Position numbers and translations under genes: made by a program
Part shown: positions 1-10,227 of the stretch, in pieces
Position numbering within the stretch: position 1 is the first letter of the stretch
Layout: each line of letters starts with the position of its first letter
Origin: Riptortus pedestris
Lineage: Eukaryota > Arthropoda > Insecta > Hemiptera > Alydidae
Direction: 5' to 3'
Length of the DNA stretch: 64,000 nucleotides
Assembly: GCA_019009955.1 (NCBI GenBank)
Contig: JADPXZ010000016.1
Span: 1 to 64,000, forward strand
Notes under the pieces: generated by a model
Databases searched by the model: none
Told to the model about the DNA's origin: nothing
Seen by the model: only the letters and a program-made list of their open reading frames with translations

Positions 1-175
1 TTTTAACATTTGTGAAATAGTGGATTAATTTTAGTTTTCATTATCATGATTTTAAAATTAAATCATATATCATTATTAGGCTCTGTCTCATTATTATTAT
101 TTTTTTTTTCTTTTCGTCTATATTATTTATTTCGCCTGAGCAATATTTTTCTGGTTTTTCATATTCACTTTTTTA

Positions 176-345
176 CTATAGTTTTTAGCACATAACTCAT
201 TTATGCTCCGATATACGACGAATATGTATATAACAAAAGTTAATCTTTATAACAAAATAATCAACTTTTGTTATGTGCATATTTGCCGAAACCCCAATAG
301 GAAACGAAATATCGTTATTTTTAATTTCATGCCTCTCTTATAACG
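176..345 (+). repeat. R1 family, internal block fragment
   Basis: The segment carries the R1 internal-block landmarks in order: TAACTCATTTATGCT, ACAAAAGTTAATC, CAACTTTTGTTATGTGCATA and GAAACGAAATATCG. It stops abruptly at about position 345, where R2 sequence starts, so it is a piece and not a full element. Confidence 0.7.
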
Positions 346-545
346 TTAATGGCTGAAATCGGTCCAGTGAGTTAGGCTGAGCAATTTGGAATATTCGAAA
401 TATCTCCGTTATTATTCGTCTGATCGAAAACTTGTATAGAACCAATCTTATTGTAAATTCAATTTACTATAAATATTGTTATTTTCATCTATTCTCTATC
501 TTAAATATTAACCGAGATATTTGCAGTTTATTTATTTTTATTTCC
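346..545 (+). repeat. R2 family fragment
   Basis: This holds the R2 middle module: GGCTGAAATCGGTCCAG, then CGAAATATCTCCGTTATTAT, then a stretch ending in AACCGAGATATTTGCAG. The same order recurs near 3.0, 4.2, 39.2 and 43.1 kb. Confidence 0.65.
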
Positions 546-1138
546 ATTTATGGGCAAATGTAAAATAATACAAGGCCAAGGTCATGGGTTGTAAGGGGAG
601 TTTTACTGAAATTACCTTTTCGCCTCTTTTCTATAAATATGCTTCTTGTGTTTCTTTATATTTTACTTTTATCTAAACACTCAGGGTTACAGACATGTAA
701 TGCAATTAAGAGACAGAATGACGTGTGGATGACTAAAACATAAAAAACTTCTGGCCTGACTCAGGAAGCGTCTTTAATTGCTAACCTTTGAGTGCTATAT
801 TAGTCATTATAGCTATAAACCTCCTTTAGGTTCTTGTTTACTTCATCAGGCTATTCTTTAGTTTATCAAAATATATGAATCCCATATTTATTTTAAATTA
901 ACTCTATTTTTTCTTTTTCTTTTTTTCTTTATAATGAAATTAAACTGTTGTGAAAAAGTAAATAATCTCTTAATTACCAATTGTATATAATACATGACTT
1001 GTAATTATTAAGCAATATTATAGGAATTAGAGAAACTTCACTGATTTTTTTTTTTTATATATACGCTTTTATTATTACTCTGAATAGTGGTAAACAAAAT
1101 ATATAATGAGTTACATTATTTTAATATTTCATCTATTC
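546..1138. other. AT-rich stretch, no gene seen
   Basis: No open frame of note and no recognised repeat family. A T-rich run lies near 1045 to 1057. It is downstream of the PRL-like gene (minus strand), so part of it may be that gene's 3' UTR. Confidence 0.5.
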
Positions 1139-1858
1139 TTATAACTCCACAATTTCTTGTTCACCTTCCTCTTCATCGTGCTCTGAAAAATAAAAATAAT
1201 CAATTATACCTAGTAATGGAATCGATTCTTCACTTATATTCATTGTTGATAAACTAAGTGTTTATTTATTTCAATGAAAACTTTTGGTGTGCATTGAGAA
1301 AAAAGAGTAAAAAATATGAACATAAATATTACCTGTAGGTGTACGAAAATGTCCAGTTCTCATAAGTTTTCCTGTTGGGGTATGTCTTAGCAGATCCCTG
1401 TACTGCTCTAGTTCCATAACTCCTTTCACCAGATTTGAGAAGAAATCTACAGCATCCAGAAATTCTAAGCCCATCTCCAAGAGGGCTATAAACACCAAAT
1501 AAGCGCAGGGCTCGTAGCCGTTAACGCTTTGAAAAGCAAGACACGCATTCCTTCTAACACTGTACACTGATACTAGTATATCGACGAACTGAGCCACAAT
1601 TTCTTTAGGCGCTAGAAACCCATCAAAATAAATATGGACGACTTTGAAACTCTCCGAATCCTCAACTTCGTCCTTCAAAGGGTGACAGATTCTAAAAAGC
1701 ACATAAACTTTCTCAAGCTCCATGTACTTCGCTTGCCTTCTTGAAGTTTTGATCAAAGGAGGGGGTAATAGAAGAAATCTTCTTTTGAGAAACTGCACTT
1801 CTCGTGGCCGCTCGATGTTCCTCGGCACGTAAAGTTCCTTGGATTCACACTTTCCCAT
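1139..1858 (-). CDS. PRL (PTP4A)-like pseudophosphatase, two exons
   Basis: Exon 1 is 1858 to 1333 and exon 2 is 1182 to 1139, joined over a 150-base intron with donor CAG|GTAATA and acceptor TTTTTCAG. The predicted protein has 189 residues; the open frame continues upstream but its first ATG is at 1858, with A at -3 and G at +4. The whole length aligns by eye with PRL/PTP4A phosphatases: VQFLKRRFLL near residue 21, VYVLFRICHP near 51, IVAQFVDIL near 87, and LVFIALLEMGLEFLDAVDFF near 121 (PRL: ALIE.GMKYEDAVQF). The PRL catalytic loop HCVAGLGR is replaced by QSVNGYEP (110 to 117), so the nucleophilic Cys is Ser111 and the phosphate-binding Arg is Pro117. The C-terminus is acidic (EHDEEEGEQEIVEL) and lacks the PRL prenylation CAAX box. 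PRLs act at membranes and bind CNNM magnesium transporters; this protein cannot be an active phosphatase, so a binding or decoy role is inference. The frame is otherwise intact, which argues against a dead pseudogene. Confidence 0.8.
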
Positions 1859-2351
1859 TGTATAAATAGCGAAACGGAGGTGCGGAAGGTAGATCAAAGA
1901 GGAAGAACTGCAGCTAACCCACTGACTAATCAGATAGAGGGGGGGGGGGTGCTCCCCACTACCTCCTACTCCATCCCCACCTTACTCGCCTAATAAAGCC
2001 GGGAAAATTTAATATTAAAATATATCTAGGGTCTTTCTTGATCTAATCGTTTATTTTGGAGTCCATCATTGGAAAACCTCATGGAGCTGTAGTTCTAATT
2101 TAATAATGTAAATGGTACATTTGCTACAGCTCTTTTATGATGATTTATGTTTTACCCATTTTTCGTTTTAAAAAAATCGTCCCGGATAGTAAAGCGTAAA
2201 ATTTAAACAATTTTTAAAGCGTTCTTCACATTTCAACCAATTCTATTTAAACTTCACACACATGTAATTATATATATATAATTCGTTCATATATTTAACA
2301 TACGTTCGTACATTCGTTACATATTAACTGGGCAGTAGACATTTATTTAGT
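1859..2351. other. Upstream region of the PRL-like gene
   Basis: Contains an eleven-base G run near 1939 and otherwise AT-rich unique-looking sequence. A TATTTATA string on the minus strand lies only a few bases before the ATG, too close to be a normal TATA box. No gene is seen. Confidence 0.4.
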
Positions 2352-2475
2352 GACGGACTCATTAAATAAATTCCTTAGTCCCACCCTGGCTAGAAAATGG
2401 TGGTTCCCTGTAGATAACCCGTTCCAATTAGCCAAAGTAGCATAGAGTGGGCGTAAATAAATTATAAAAAAGAAA
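2352..2475 (+). repeat. Short retroposon-like repeat, copy 1
   Basis: About 110 bases (GGACTCATTAAATAAA ... CCCACCCTGGCTAG ... GTAGATAACCCG ... GTGGGCG) recur with few differences at 23.84 to 23.96 kb. Both copies run into an A-rich tail, as a SINE or short retroposon would. No tRNA-like promoter boxes were recognised. Confidence 0.55.
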
Positions 2476-2930
2476 CAATAAAATAAATAAATTATAAAAG
2501 AAACTTATTAACTGGTAACCGGAAAGTAGAATTTAATAGAATTATGCAAGTCCTAAAAAAATACTTTACACCAGTAAATATTAAATAATAAAAAGGTACA
2601 AAGCAGTTTTACTATGAATATCAAAATTGAAAGCAACACACATGATAAAGTGAAGCAATTCGATTTACTTTAGAAAGTATGATGACTAAAAAAATAAGAC
2701 GTGGAGAGCACAACACTTTGTTTCAATCCAATTAAATTAAGAAAACGAAATATTATGGTGTACTTCTTTTATATGTCGTGTATGTGGTTATATATATGGT
2801 AAGATGAGATCAATAGTGCACCCTTCCCCCCCGGTTTGAAGTTCCTCTAGATAAGTAAGTTTTTTTTCTGATTATTCCACTCATAATTAATTAATTTATT
2901 AATAAATAATCCTTTATTTCTATATTAATA

Positions 2931-2933
<3 letters not shown>
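2476..2933. other. AT-rich stretch, no gene seen
   Basis: A-rich after the preceding repeat. No significant frame or recognised repeat family. Confidence 0.4.

Positions 2934-2983
<50 letters not shown>
2934..2983. repeat. (CA)n then (TA)n microsatellite
   Basis: A run of CA units passes directly into TA units, then R2 sequence begins. Confidence 0.95.
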
Positions 2984-3300
2984 GTTAACGCTCAAGCGGT
3001 CACAATATTTCTTTAATCCTTAACAAACTCGATACATAAGCGTTTTATGTAAAAAGAAAGAACAAGTTCGTTAACGACTGAAATCGAACCAATGGGGTGG
3101 GGGTTAGAGGGGAGGATTTTCGAAAATTTGAAATATCTCCGTTACTATAAGTCGGATGGAAAAATTGTATAAAAAAAAAATCTTATTGGAAATTGAATGA
3201 TCTATAAATATTGTTCTATACATATTTTCTGTATAATGAATATAAACCGAGATATTTGGAGTTTATAGTTTTTGGCTTTCAGTAACCCCCCCCCCTCCTA
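2984..3300 (+). repeat. R2 family, middle module
   Basis: Starts GTTAACGCTCAAGCGGTCAC just after the TA tract. It then shows the usual order: AAGTTCGTTAACGACTGAA, a G-rich spot, CGAAAATTTGAAATATCTCC, and a closing CAGTAACCCCC. Confidence 0.7.
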
Positions 3301-3992
3301 TTCATGTCATATCATCAATAAGCTGTTATATCATGAAACATTCCATTAATCCTGTTATAAAATAAAATGACTGCTAATAGATTTGATATACCTTACATTA
3401 AAATGAATATGGCTCATATTACTCTTTTATAAAATTGAAGGGTTTCTTAGAATTGAGTTAAACATAAATAAAGTGAAAATGCAAATAAATGAAATTTAAT
3501 TGATTGTTTGTATTGACCAATCTCCAAAATATGACATAAAGGATACAAACTGATTTTAAAGCATTGATTAAACACTTAATGAGAGTGATACATGAATTGA
3601 GTAGATATAGACATATGAAGTAGTAAGCAATGCCACTTATCTGCATTGAGAACATTGTAATTTTCAATGATAGATGGAATAAAATATTATATTTTTTGAA
3701 AAATAAATTGTATAAATACACTGTACTTGTGAATAATACAAATAGATTATTCTGTTCAATAAAATGGCAGTTCTTACTTTCAAAATTAAACTTAAATTTG
3801 CTAAACTACATAAATATTTGTGAGTCATAATATGGGAACAATTTATTTTGTACAATTGTAATATCTGCAGGCTGTTAATGAACTGGATCATGTCTGCTGG
3901 TGAGAAGGCTGGTGGTTCCCAGGGTGGCCCACAGATGGCAGCACCATAGGAGGCCTCTCGACAGCTTAGGCATAGGCTTGTAGAAATTGCGG
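3301..3992. other. AT-rich region with one GC-richer coding-like patch
   Basis: Mostly AT-rich without clear features. Between about 3850 and 3975 a GC-richer patch is open on the minus strand in one frame (reading ...YGAAICGPPWEPPAFSPAD...). It could be an exon or an old transposon piece; splice sites are not convincing and no family is recognised. Confidence 0.3.
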
Positions 3993-4915
3993 TTTTAGCA
4001 GATTTCCCTTAACGGAAATCAGCTAATTTTTTAGATATTTTAGAAATTTTTCTTCAAGTGTCCATCGATCCTGCCTAGGAAATGACGAAAATGAGGTTCC
4101 TTCAGAATGGCATATATATCTATCTATACATTTGCCTGTTGTTTGATCGTTACCGAACTCGTTATTTAGTTGTTTAATGTAAAAAGAAAGATCAAGTTCG
4201 TTAACGGCTGAAATCGGACCAGAGGAAGAGGGGGTTTAGAGGGGGAGAATTTTTAACATTCGAAATATCTCCGTTAATATAAGGCGTATCGAAAAAGTAA
4301 ACAAAATGAATCGTATTGCAAATTAAATGAACTATAAATATTGTTAAATACATTTATTCTCTATCTTGAATATTAACCGAGATATTTGCATTTTTCAGTT
4401 TTCAGCCTTTAGTAAACCCCCACTTCTACTCGTGTTACATAGCCAATACTCTGTTATATAATAAACCACACTACTCGAAGCTTAAATACCAAATATTGTT
4501 TTCCAGAGACCTTTATTATACGAGATAGATGCAAATATGTTCTTGTGACCCCCCTCCCCCTCCAGTCTTACATTCTTGGACTACTAAAATTTGATTGATT
4601 GAGATAAAAATTATTCAGATTCATTATAAATTACAGTACTAGGTAAAGTTAAATAGTTTTCAATAAAATTAATATGTTATATTCTGATATATTTCAGTTA
4701 TTGTTTTTCTTTCCGGTGAGCCGTTGGCTGACCTGTTTGTTTGAAACGCTTCCCGGCTGCAGAGGAAAGATTTCTTATTACCCTTTGTATTTATTCACAT
4801 AATACTCAAGGTGGTGTTGTGTTAGCAGTATGTAGGTTTATCTATTATTAATCTTCAAGAGGAAAATCTGCTTAGTTTACGCAGCTCCTGCGTAACGGTC
4901 TTTGTAAATCGCACC
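3993..4915 (+). repeat. R2 family, near-complete copy
   Basis: The most complete forward R2 copy. It begins TTTAGCAGATTTCCCTTAA (one arm of the terminal palindrome), continues through GTCCATCGATCCTGCC and AAATGACGAAAATGAGG, a short TA tract, the GGCTGAAATCGG module and the CAGTAAACCCCC spot, and ends with AAATCTGCTTAGTTTACGCAGC. The two ends carry AGCAGATTT in opposite orientation. No coding capacity is seen. Confidence 0.65.
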
Positions 4916-5137
4916 ATGAATACCACCTGAATAGCTAAAAGGAAAGGACGTTCCAGGTGTCTATAATGGCCTCGTGCCTGCCTGCTCCCATTGGACAGTA
5001 GTTGGTAGTGGGAAGGCTAAGGCTGCCGACAGGAAACCGGTTTTTAATCCAGTCAATCCTTCTGAACCATTGTGGGCTTATCCCTTTTTCCTCTCTAGCA
5101 ATGGCCTCCCCGTCATATATACTCTCGTAATTAATTT
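4916..5137. other. GC-richer unique segment between R2 copies
   Basis: Lies between two R2 copies and is less AT-rich than its surroundings. The frame through it has no ATG at its start and no recognised domain. It may be a remnant of an older insertion or host sequence. Confidence 0.3.
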
Positions 5138-5267
5138 TAGCAGATTTCCCTTAACAGAAATCAGCTATTGAGGTCGTACTCATGACGCGAGTTTTGAAAT
5201 TTTTCTTCAAATGTCCATCGATCCTAGCTAGGAGATGACGAAAATGAGGTCCGTTCAAAAAAGTGTG

Positions 5268-5312
<45 letters not shown>

Positions 5313-5473
5313 CTCTGTTTCCGCTCTAGCGGTCGCAATTATTGTTTAATCGTTACTAAACTCGAATTTTCGAAATGTCTCTGTAACTATACATCGGATC
5401 GGAAAATTGTATAGAACCAATCTTATTGAAAATTAAATGATCTATACATGTGCTTATGGACATGTTTTCATTA

Positions 5474-5475
<2 letters not shown>
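5138..5475 (+). repeat. R2 family, truncated by an R1 insertion
   Basis: Begins TTTAGCAGATTTCCCTTAAC, has the ATCGATCC and GATGACGAAAATGAGG landmarks, a (TA)n tract at 5282 to 5310 and the start of the middle module. It then breaks at a second (TA)n that borders an R1 copy. Confidence 0.65.

Positions 5476-5510
<35 letters not shown>
5476..5510. repeat. (TA)n microsatellite at R1 boundary
   Basis: Pure TA units directly abut the AAAATTGTAACCTCTGTCTG end of the following R1 copy. Confidence 0.95.
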
Positions 5511-5516
<6 letters not shown>

Positions 5517-6909
5517 GTAACCTCTGTCTGTACATTGATTCTTTTCGCGAAATTTCACGATAACTTTTCGTTTCACATGTCATAGACACCATAACTGCAT
5601 TTTGTTTCTTTCGTGTATGTTTGTTTGTTTGTTTATTACCTTTTCACGCATAAACGCCTGAAACGAATTTTATGAAACTTGGTATGTGTATTACTACTAG
5701 CCCAGCTTAGATTTTAGGTTATATTAATATTCTCTGAGACAACCAGGAGTAGGGGTTATAAGGGAAGCCAGAAATTAAAAATAGCGTTATTTCGTTTCCT
5801 ATTGATTTTCGGCAAATATGCACATAACAAAAGTTGTTTATTTTGTTATTTAGAGTAACTTTTGTTATGTAAACTTTCGTCGAATAATGAAGTATAAATG
5901 CGTTATACACTAAAAATCATAGCGGGAGTCAACAATTTTAATTGGCACAAAAGATCCAACCGAAATAAATAAAACTCGGAATATGTATTAGCACTAACGC
6001 TTTCATCAAAACAAGCCATACCTACATTCCTAAGGACGGGCAGAAGTGGGGGTTCTAAGGGAAGCCTGAAATTAAAAATAGCGATATTTCGTTTTCTATT
6101 GCTTTTTCTGCAAATATGCACATAACAAAAGTTGTTTATTTTGTTATTTAACGTAACTTTTGTTATATACACTTTTTCGTATACCGAAGAGCAAGAGTGG
6201 GGGTTGTAAGGGAGGCCTGAATTTAAAAATAGCGATATTTCGTTTTCTATTGGTTTCTCTGCAAATATGCACATAACAAAAGTTAATTATTTTGTTATTT
6301 AGAGGAACTTTTGTTATATACATTTTTGTCTTATAACAAAGTATAAACGAGATATTCACTAAAACGTTAGTGGGACCCAACAATTTTATTGTTCACTAAC
6401 GATTGAATCGAACTTATAAAAACTCGGTATGTCAATTAGCATTAATTCTTCCATGATTATAAGCTACAAAAATAAATATTCGCGATATTTCATTGTCCAT
6501 TTTTTTTTCGACAAACGTGCACATAACATAAGTTGTTTGCTTTGTTATATAGAGTAACTTTTGTTGTATACATGTTTTTTGGAAAAATGTATGAAGCAAG
6601 TAATTTACGTAGAAATATTGATATGCTCAACACTTCTTTTCAATATGAACTATCAGGTACCTCACCTGAAAAAATTAATTCAAATTTATGTTAATATTTT
6701 GTCCTTAATAATTCAAGTCTATGCAAAATGCACAGGAGACCGGGAAATATGACAATATGGAAGACAGTGAAGTCTTACATAAAAAATTATTTTTTTTTAA
6801 ACCTTAAACACTGGGACGGGGAAATGTCAAAATATTGTCATTCCCAAAAAAATACCATCACCATTCAGCCTCAAATGAATTCCCGAGCGAAGCCGGGTAT
6901 CTGAGCTAG
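5511..6909 (-). mobile_element. R1 family, full-length copy (about 1.4 kb)
   Basis: Both family ends are present in minus orientation. At the left is AATTGTAACCTCTGTCTG with (GTTT)n and CACGCATAAACG; at the right is the hairpin CCCGAGCGAAGCCGGG followed by TATCTGAG and CTAG. Between them are imperfect blocks of about 300 bp, each with GGCCTGAAATTAAAAATAGC and CACATAACAAAAGTTG. There is no lasting open frame. The tail resembles RTE-type retroposon 3' ends; the hairpin plus CTAG would also fit a Helitron 3' end, so the class is unsettled. Confidence 0.65.
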
Positions 6910-7601
6910 TCTCTAATATTAACGGAGATATTTGTGTTTTTTAGTTTTCGGCCTTCAGTAAACCCTCACTCCCGCTGCAATTATAATATGCTGTTATATT
7001 ATGAAGCACTTTATTTGAAGCCTAAATAACAAATATTGTTTTCATTGTACTTTTACGTCATGAGATAAATGCAAATACGGGACGCAAGTGGGAAATCTGC
7101 TTAGTTAACGCAGCCCCTGTGTGACGAGATTTTTTTAAAAAAAAATCTGCCATAGAAGGAGAAAGAAGGCCATAAAATAAAAAAAATTCCCACTTGCTGG
7201 ATTGGCACGCTGGTTAGGTCAATTCCCTTTCCATATTTATGTTTCCCATAGAACGAAGCCTATGTAGATAGGACTTGAAATATATGTAAAAAGTCCGCCA
7301 CACAGGGGCTGCGTTAACTAAGCAGATTTCCCACTTGCGTCCCGTATTTGCATTTATCTCATGACGTAAAAGTTCAATGAGAACAATATTTCGTATTTAG
7401 TAAAATAATGTTTTTCATAATAAATCAGCTTATTGTTAATGTGACATGAGTAGGAGTGGGTGTTTAACAAAGGACAAAAACAAAAAAATGCAAATATCTG
7501 GCTTAAAAATCAAGATAGTGAAAAAGCATACATAACAACATTTATAGGCATACAAAGGAAAATTTAAATTAAGATTGGTTTTATACCATTTTTCAATTTT
7601 G
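6910..7601. repeat. Two R2 pieces in inverted orientation
   Basis: A forward R2 piece (6910 to about 7130) and a reverse R2 piece (about 7290 to 7600) face each other across unclassified sequence. Their shared part makes arms of about 103 bp, 7021 to 7123 and 7299 to 7401, differing at only a few positions and separated by about 175 bases. Both carry GGGAAATCTGCTTAGTTAAC or its complement. Confidence 0.75.
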
Positions 7602-9427
7602 TAGCGTATAACTCATTTATACTTCAGTATACGACAAAAGTGTATATAACACACCTTACTTTAAATAACAAAATAATCAACTTTTGTTATGTGCATATTT
7701 ACCAAAAACCCAATTGGAAAGGAAATATTGCTATTTTTAGTTTCAGGCTATATTAATTTTCTCTGAGACGAACAGGAGTGGAGGTTATAAGGGAGGCCTA
7801 AAATTAAAACTAACGATACTTCGTTTCCTATTGGGTTTTCGGCAAATATGCACATAAAAAAATTGTTTATTTTGTTATTTAGAGTAACTTTTGTTATATA
7901 CACTTTCGTCGTATACCGAAGTGTAAGTGCGTTATACGCTAAAAATAATAGCGGGAGTCAACAATATTATTTGGCAAAAAGACTCAACCGAACTAAATAA
8001 AACTCGGTATGTGTATTAGCACTGACGCCTTAATTATCATAAGCCATTCCAACATTTCTAGGGACGGGCAGGAGTGGGGGTTGTAAGTGAGGCCTGAAAT
8101 TAAAAATAGCGGTATTTCGTTTTCTACTGGTTTTACTGCAAATATGCACATGACAAAAGTTGTTTATTCTGTTATTTAAAGTAACTTTTGTTATATTCAT
8201 TTTTATCGTATAACAAAGTATAAACGAGATATACATTAAAAACTAAAGTGGAAACCAGCAATTTTTTTTGGCACTAACGATTGAACCGAACTTAACAAAA
8301 CTCGGTATGTGAATTAGCATGAATTCTTCCATGATCATAAGCTATATAAAAAGTTTTAGGTCCAAATGGGAGTGAGGGAGGCGTGAAATTAAAAATTGTG
8401 ATATTTCGTTTCCTATTAGTTTCTCGGTAAACATGCATATAACAAAATTTGTTTATTTTGTTATTAGTGTAACTTTTGTTGCATTCTCTTTTTTCGTAAC
8501 ATGCAGTAAACATGGGATATACCCTAAAACTATAGCGGGAGTCTGTAATTTTATTAGTGCTTTTAATGAATGCATATTTTCACAAATGATTTTATGTTTT
8601 AGTCACATATGATAACTCTAAATATGATTCGGATTAGTGAGGTTATATATCTCAGTCGTCCCGTTCTCATTTATTTATTTTTCCTTAACTTTCTTATTTA
8701 TGTCCAATAGAAATGTAAAGAGCATTTCCGTTATTTAATTTGTATAATGTATTATTTAAACAAAATCATTCTGAATTGGCAAAAGGAGTGATGTTACCTT
8801 TTCACGCATAAACAGCTGAACCGAATTTATTGAAACTTGGTAGGTATATTACCACTAACCCAACTTAGACTTTAGGCTATATTAATTTTCTCTGAGAAAT
8901 TAAAAATAGCGATATTTCGTTTCCTATTGGTTTTTCGGCAATTATGCAAATAACAAAAGCTGTTTATTTTGTTTTTTAGAGTAACTTTTGTTATATATAC
9001 TTTTTTCGTATACCGAATTATAAACGAGATATACGCTAAAACCTAAAGCGGAAGTGAACAATTTTGTTTGGCACAAAAGACTCAACCGAATTAAATAAAA
9101 CTTGGTTTGTGTATTAGTACTAACGCCTTCATTATAATAAGACATTAAAACTGGTGGTATTTCGTCTACTATTCGTTTTTCTGCAAATATGCACATGACA
9201 AAAGTAGTCTATTTTTTTTTATTTGAACTAACTTTTGGGATATTCACTTTTGTCTTATAACAAAGTATAAACGAGATATACACTAATACTATAGCGGGAG
9301 TAAAAATATAAAAAATTAATTTTATTATTAACAAATCCACAGCAACGACGGGTATAAACCCTAAACACTGTGACGGGGAAATGTCAAAATATCATGGAAA
9401 GTAAAGCTTTGCCAAAAAAATACCATC

Positions 9428-9430
<3 letters not shown>
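7602..9430. mobile_element. Rearranged R1 copies
   Basis: A mosaic. 7602 to 7746 is R1 in plus orientation; 7747 to about 8545 is R1 blocks in minus orientation; 8546 to 8795 is the variant R1 sequence also found at 14.5 and 56.1 kb (CTAATCCGAATCA region, minus); 8797 to 9430 is again minus R1, starting at GTTACCTTTTCACGCATAAA and stopping just short of the hairpin end. It looks like several insertions and one inversion. Confidence 0.6.

Positions 9431-9431
<1 letters not shown>

Positions 9432-9475
<44 letters not shown>
9432..9475. repeat. (TA)n microsatellite
   Basis: Separates a truncated R1 copy from a small element with R1 ends on both sides. Confidence 0.95.
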
Positions 9476-9476
<1 letters not shown>

Positions 9477-9808
9477 GAGCTCAGATACCCGGCGTCGCCT
9501 GGGAATTCATTTGAGGCTGAATAGTGATAGTATTTTTTGGCAAGGCTTGGGGGTTGCGGATTATTAGGAATTGCGGGGGTTATGAATTGAATTATTCATG
9601 GTGTGTCAAACAGTAGAGAGAAATTGATTGGGAACTCATTTTCACTTACCCTTTTTAATTAAAATACAATATCTATTCTAATAGTCCCCTACAGTTACCT
9701 GGCCCTTAAGGAAAAATAATACGCCCTAAAGAGAAGTATAATTAAACACATTAAAGCCTTGCTATAAAAATACCCTCAATATTCAGCCTCTAATGATTTC
9801 CCCAGCTA

Positions 9809-9809
<1 letters not shown>
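9476..9809. mobile_element. Small element with R1 hairpin ends at both sides
   Basis: 334 bp flanked on both sides by (TA)n. The left end reads GAGCTCAGATACCCGGCGTC and then GAGGCTGAATAGTGATAG. The right end, on the other strand, reads CTAGCTGGGGAAATCATT and then GAGGCTGAATATTGAGGG. The R1 5' end therefore lies at both outer borders, giving imperfect terminal inverted repeats of about 60 bp. No coding capacity. Confidence 0.6.

Positions 9810-9810
<1 letters not shown>

Positions 9811-9870
<60 letters not shown>
9811..9870. repeat. (TA)n microsatellite
   Basis: Long TA run between the small inverted-end element and an R2 end module. Confidence 0.95.
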
Positions 9871-9871
<1 letters not shown>

Positions 9872-9877
<6 letters not shown>

Positions 9878-10004
9878 TGAACGGGCCTCATTTTTGTCAT
9901 CACCTCGGTAGGATCGATGGACATTTGAGGATATTTTTCAGAAATCGCGTCTTGAGTACGACCTCAATAATTGATTTCCCTTCGGGGAAATCTGCTAAAA
10001 TGAG
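9872..10004 (-). repeat. R2 family, palindrome-end module
   Basis: Reverse orientation: TTTTGAACGGGCCTCATTTT, TAGGATCGATGGACATTTGA, then GATTTCCCTTCGGGGAAATC, which is the terminal palindrome with a few changes. Confidence 0.7.
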
Positions 10005-10227
10005 CCCTGGACAGTGGCAGACAGCCCTTCAGCGACACAAACTAGTAACGTTATGATAGGTGACACTATCTATTGGCAGCTTACTGAAGTAGAGAAAGGT
10101 GGTTGCCCCCTCATCTATTCTATTGGTGCTTAGAGCGCAATCTACCGACGACATATTGAACTTTCCAGGCAGAGTGTAGCATAACCTGCCTCTTTGGATA
10201 TTACATAAAACCATAGTGGTCGCAATT
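10005..10227. other. Unclassified GC-richer segment
   Basis: About 220 bases between two R2 modules. A 61-residue frame is open on the minus strand but matches nothing I recognise. It is probably a remnant of an older insertion. Confidence 0.3.

Noticed and set aside
5356..5592. ORFs with long Ile-Tyr repeats (here and at 9.4, 9.8, 13.7, 21.3, 35.7, 38.0, 39.1, 44.5 and 56.7 kb)
   Set aside because: They are translations of (TA)n microsatellites joined to R1 or R2 sequence; no gene signal.
6144..6383. Recurring ORFs reading like NNFCYVHICRK (also at 8.0, 17.1, 18.3, 45.2, 45.5 and 49.7 kb)
   Set aside because: They are chance frames in the R1 internal block. They recur because the block recurs, and each is broken at a different place.
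5511..6909. R1 as a certain Helitron, from the hairpin followed by CTAG
   Set aside because: The opposite end does not start with TC and looks like an RTE-type tail, so I kept the class open.
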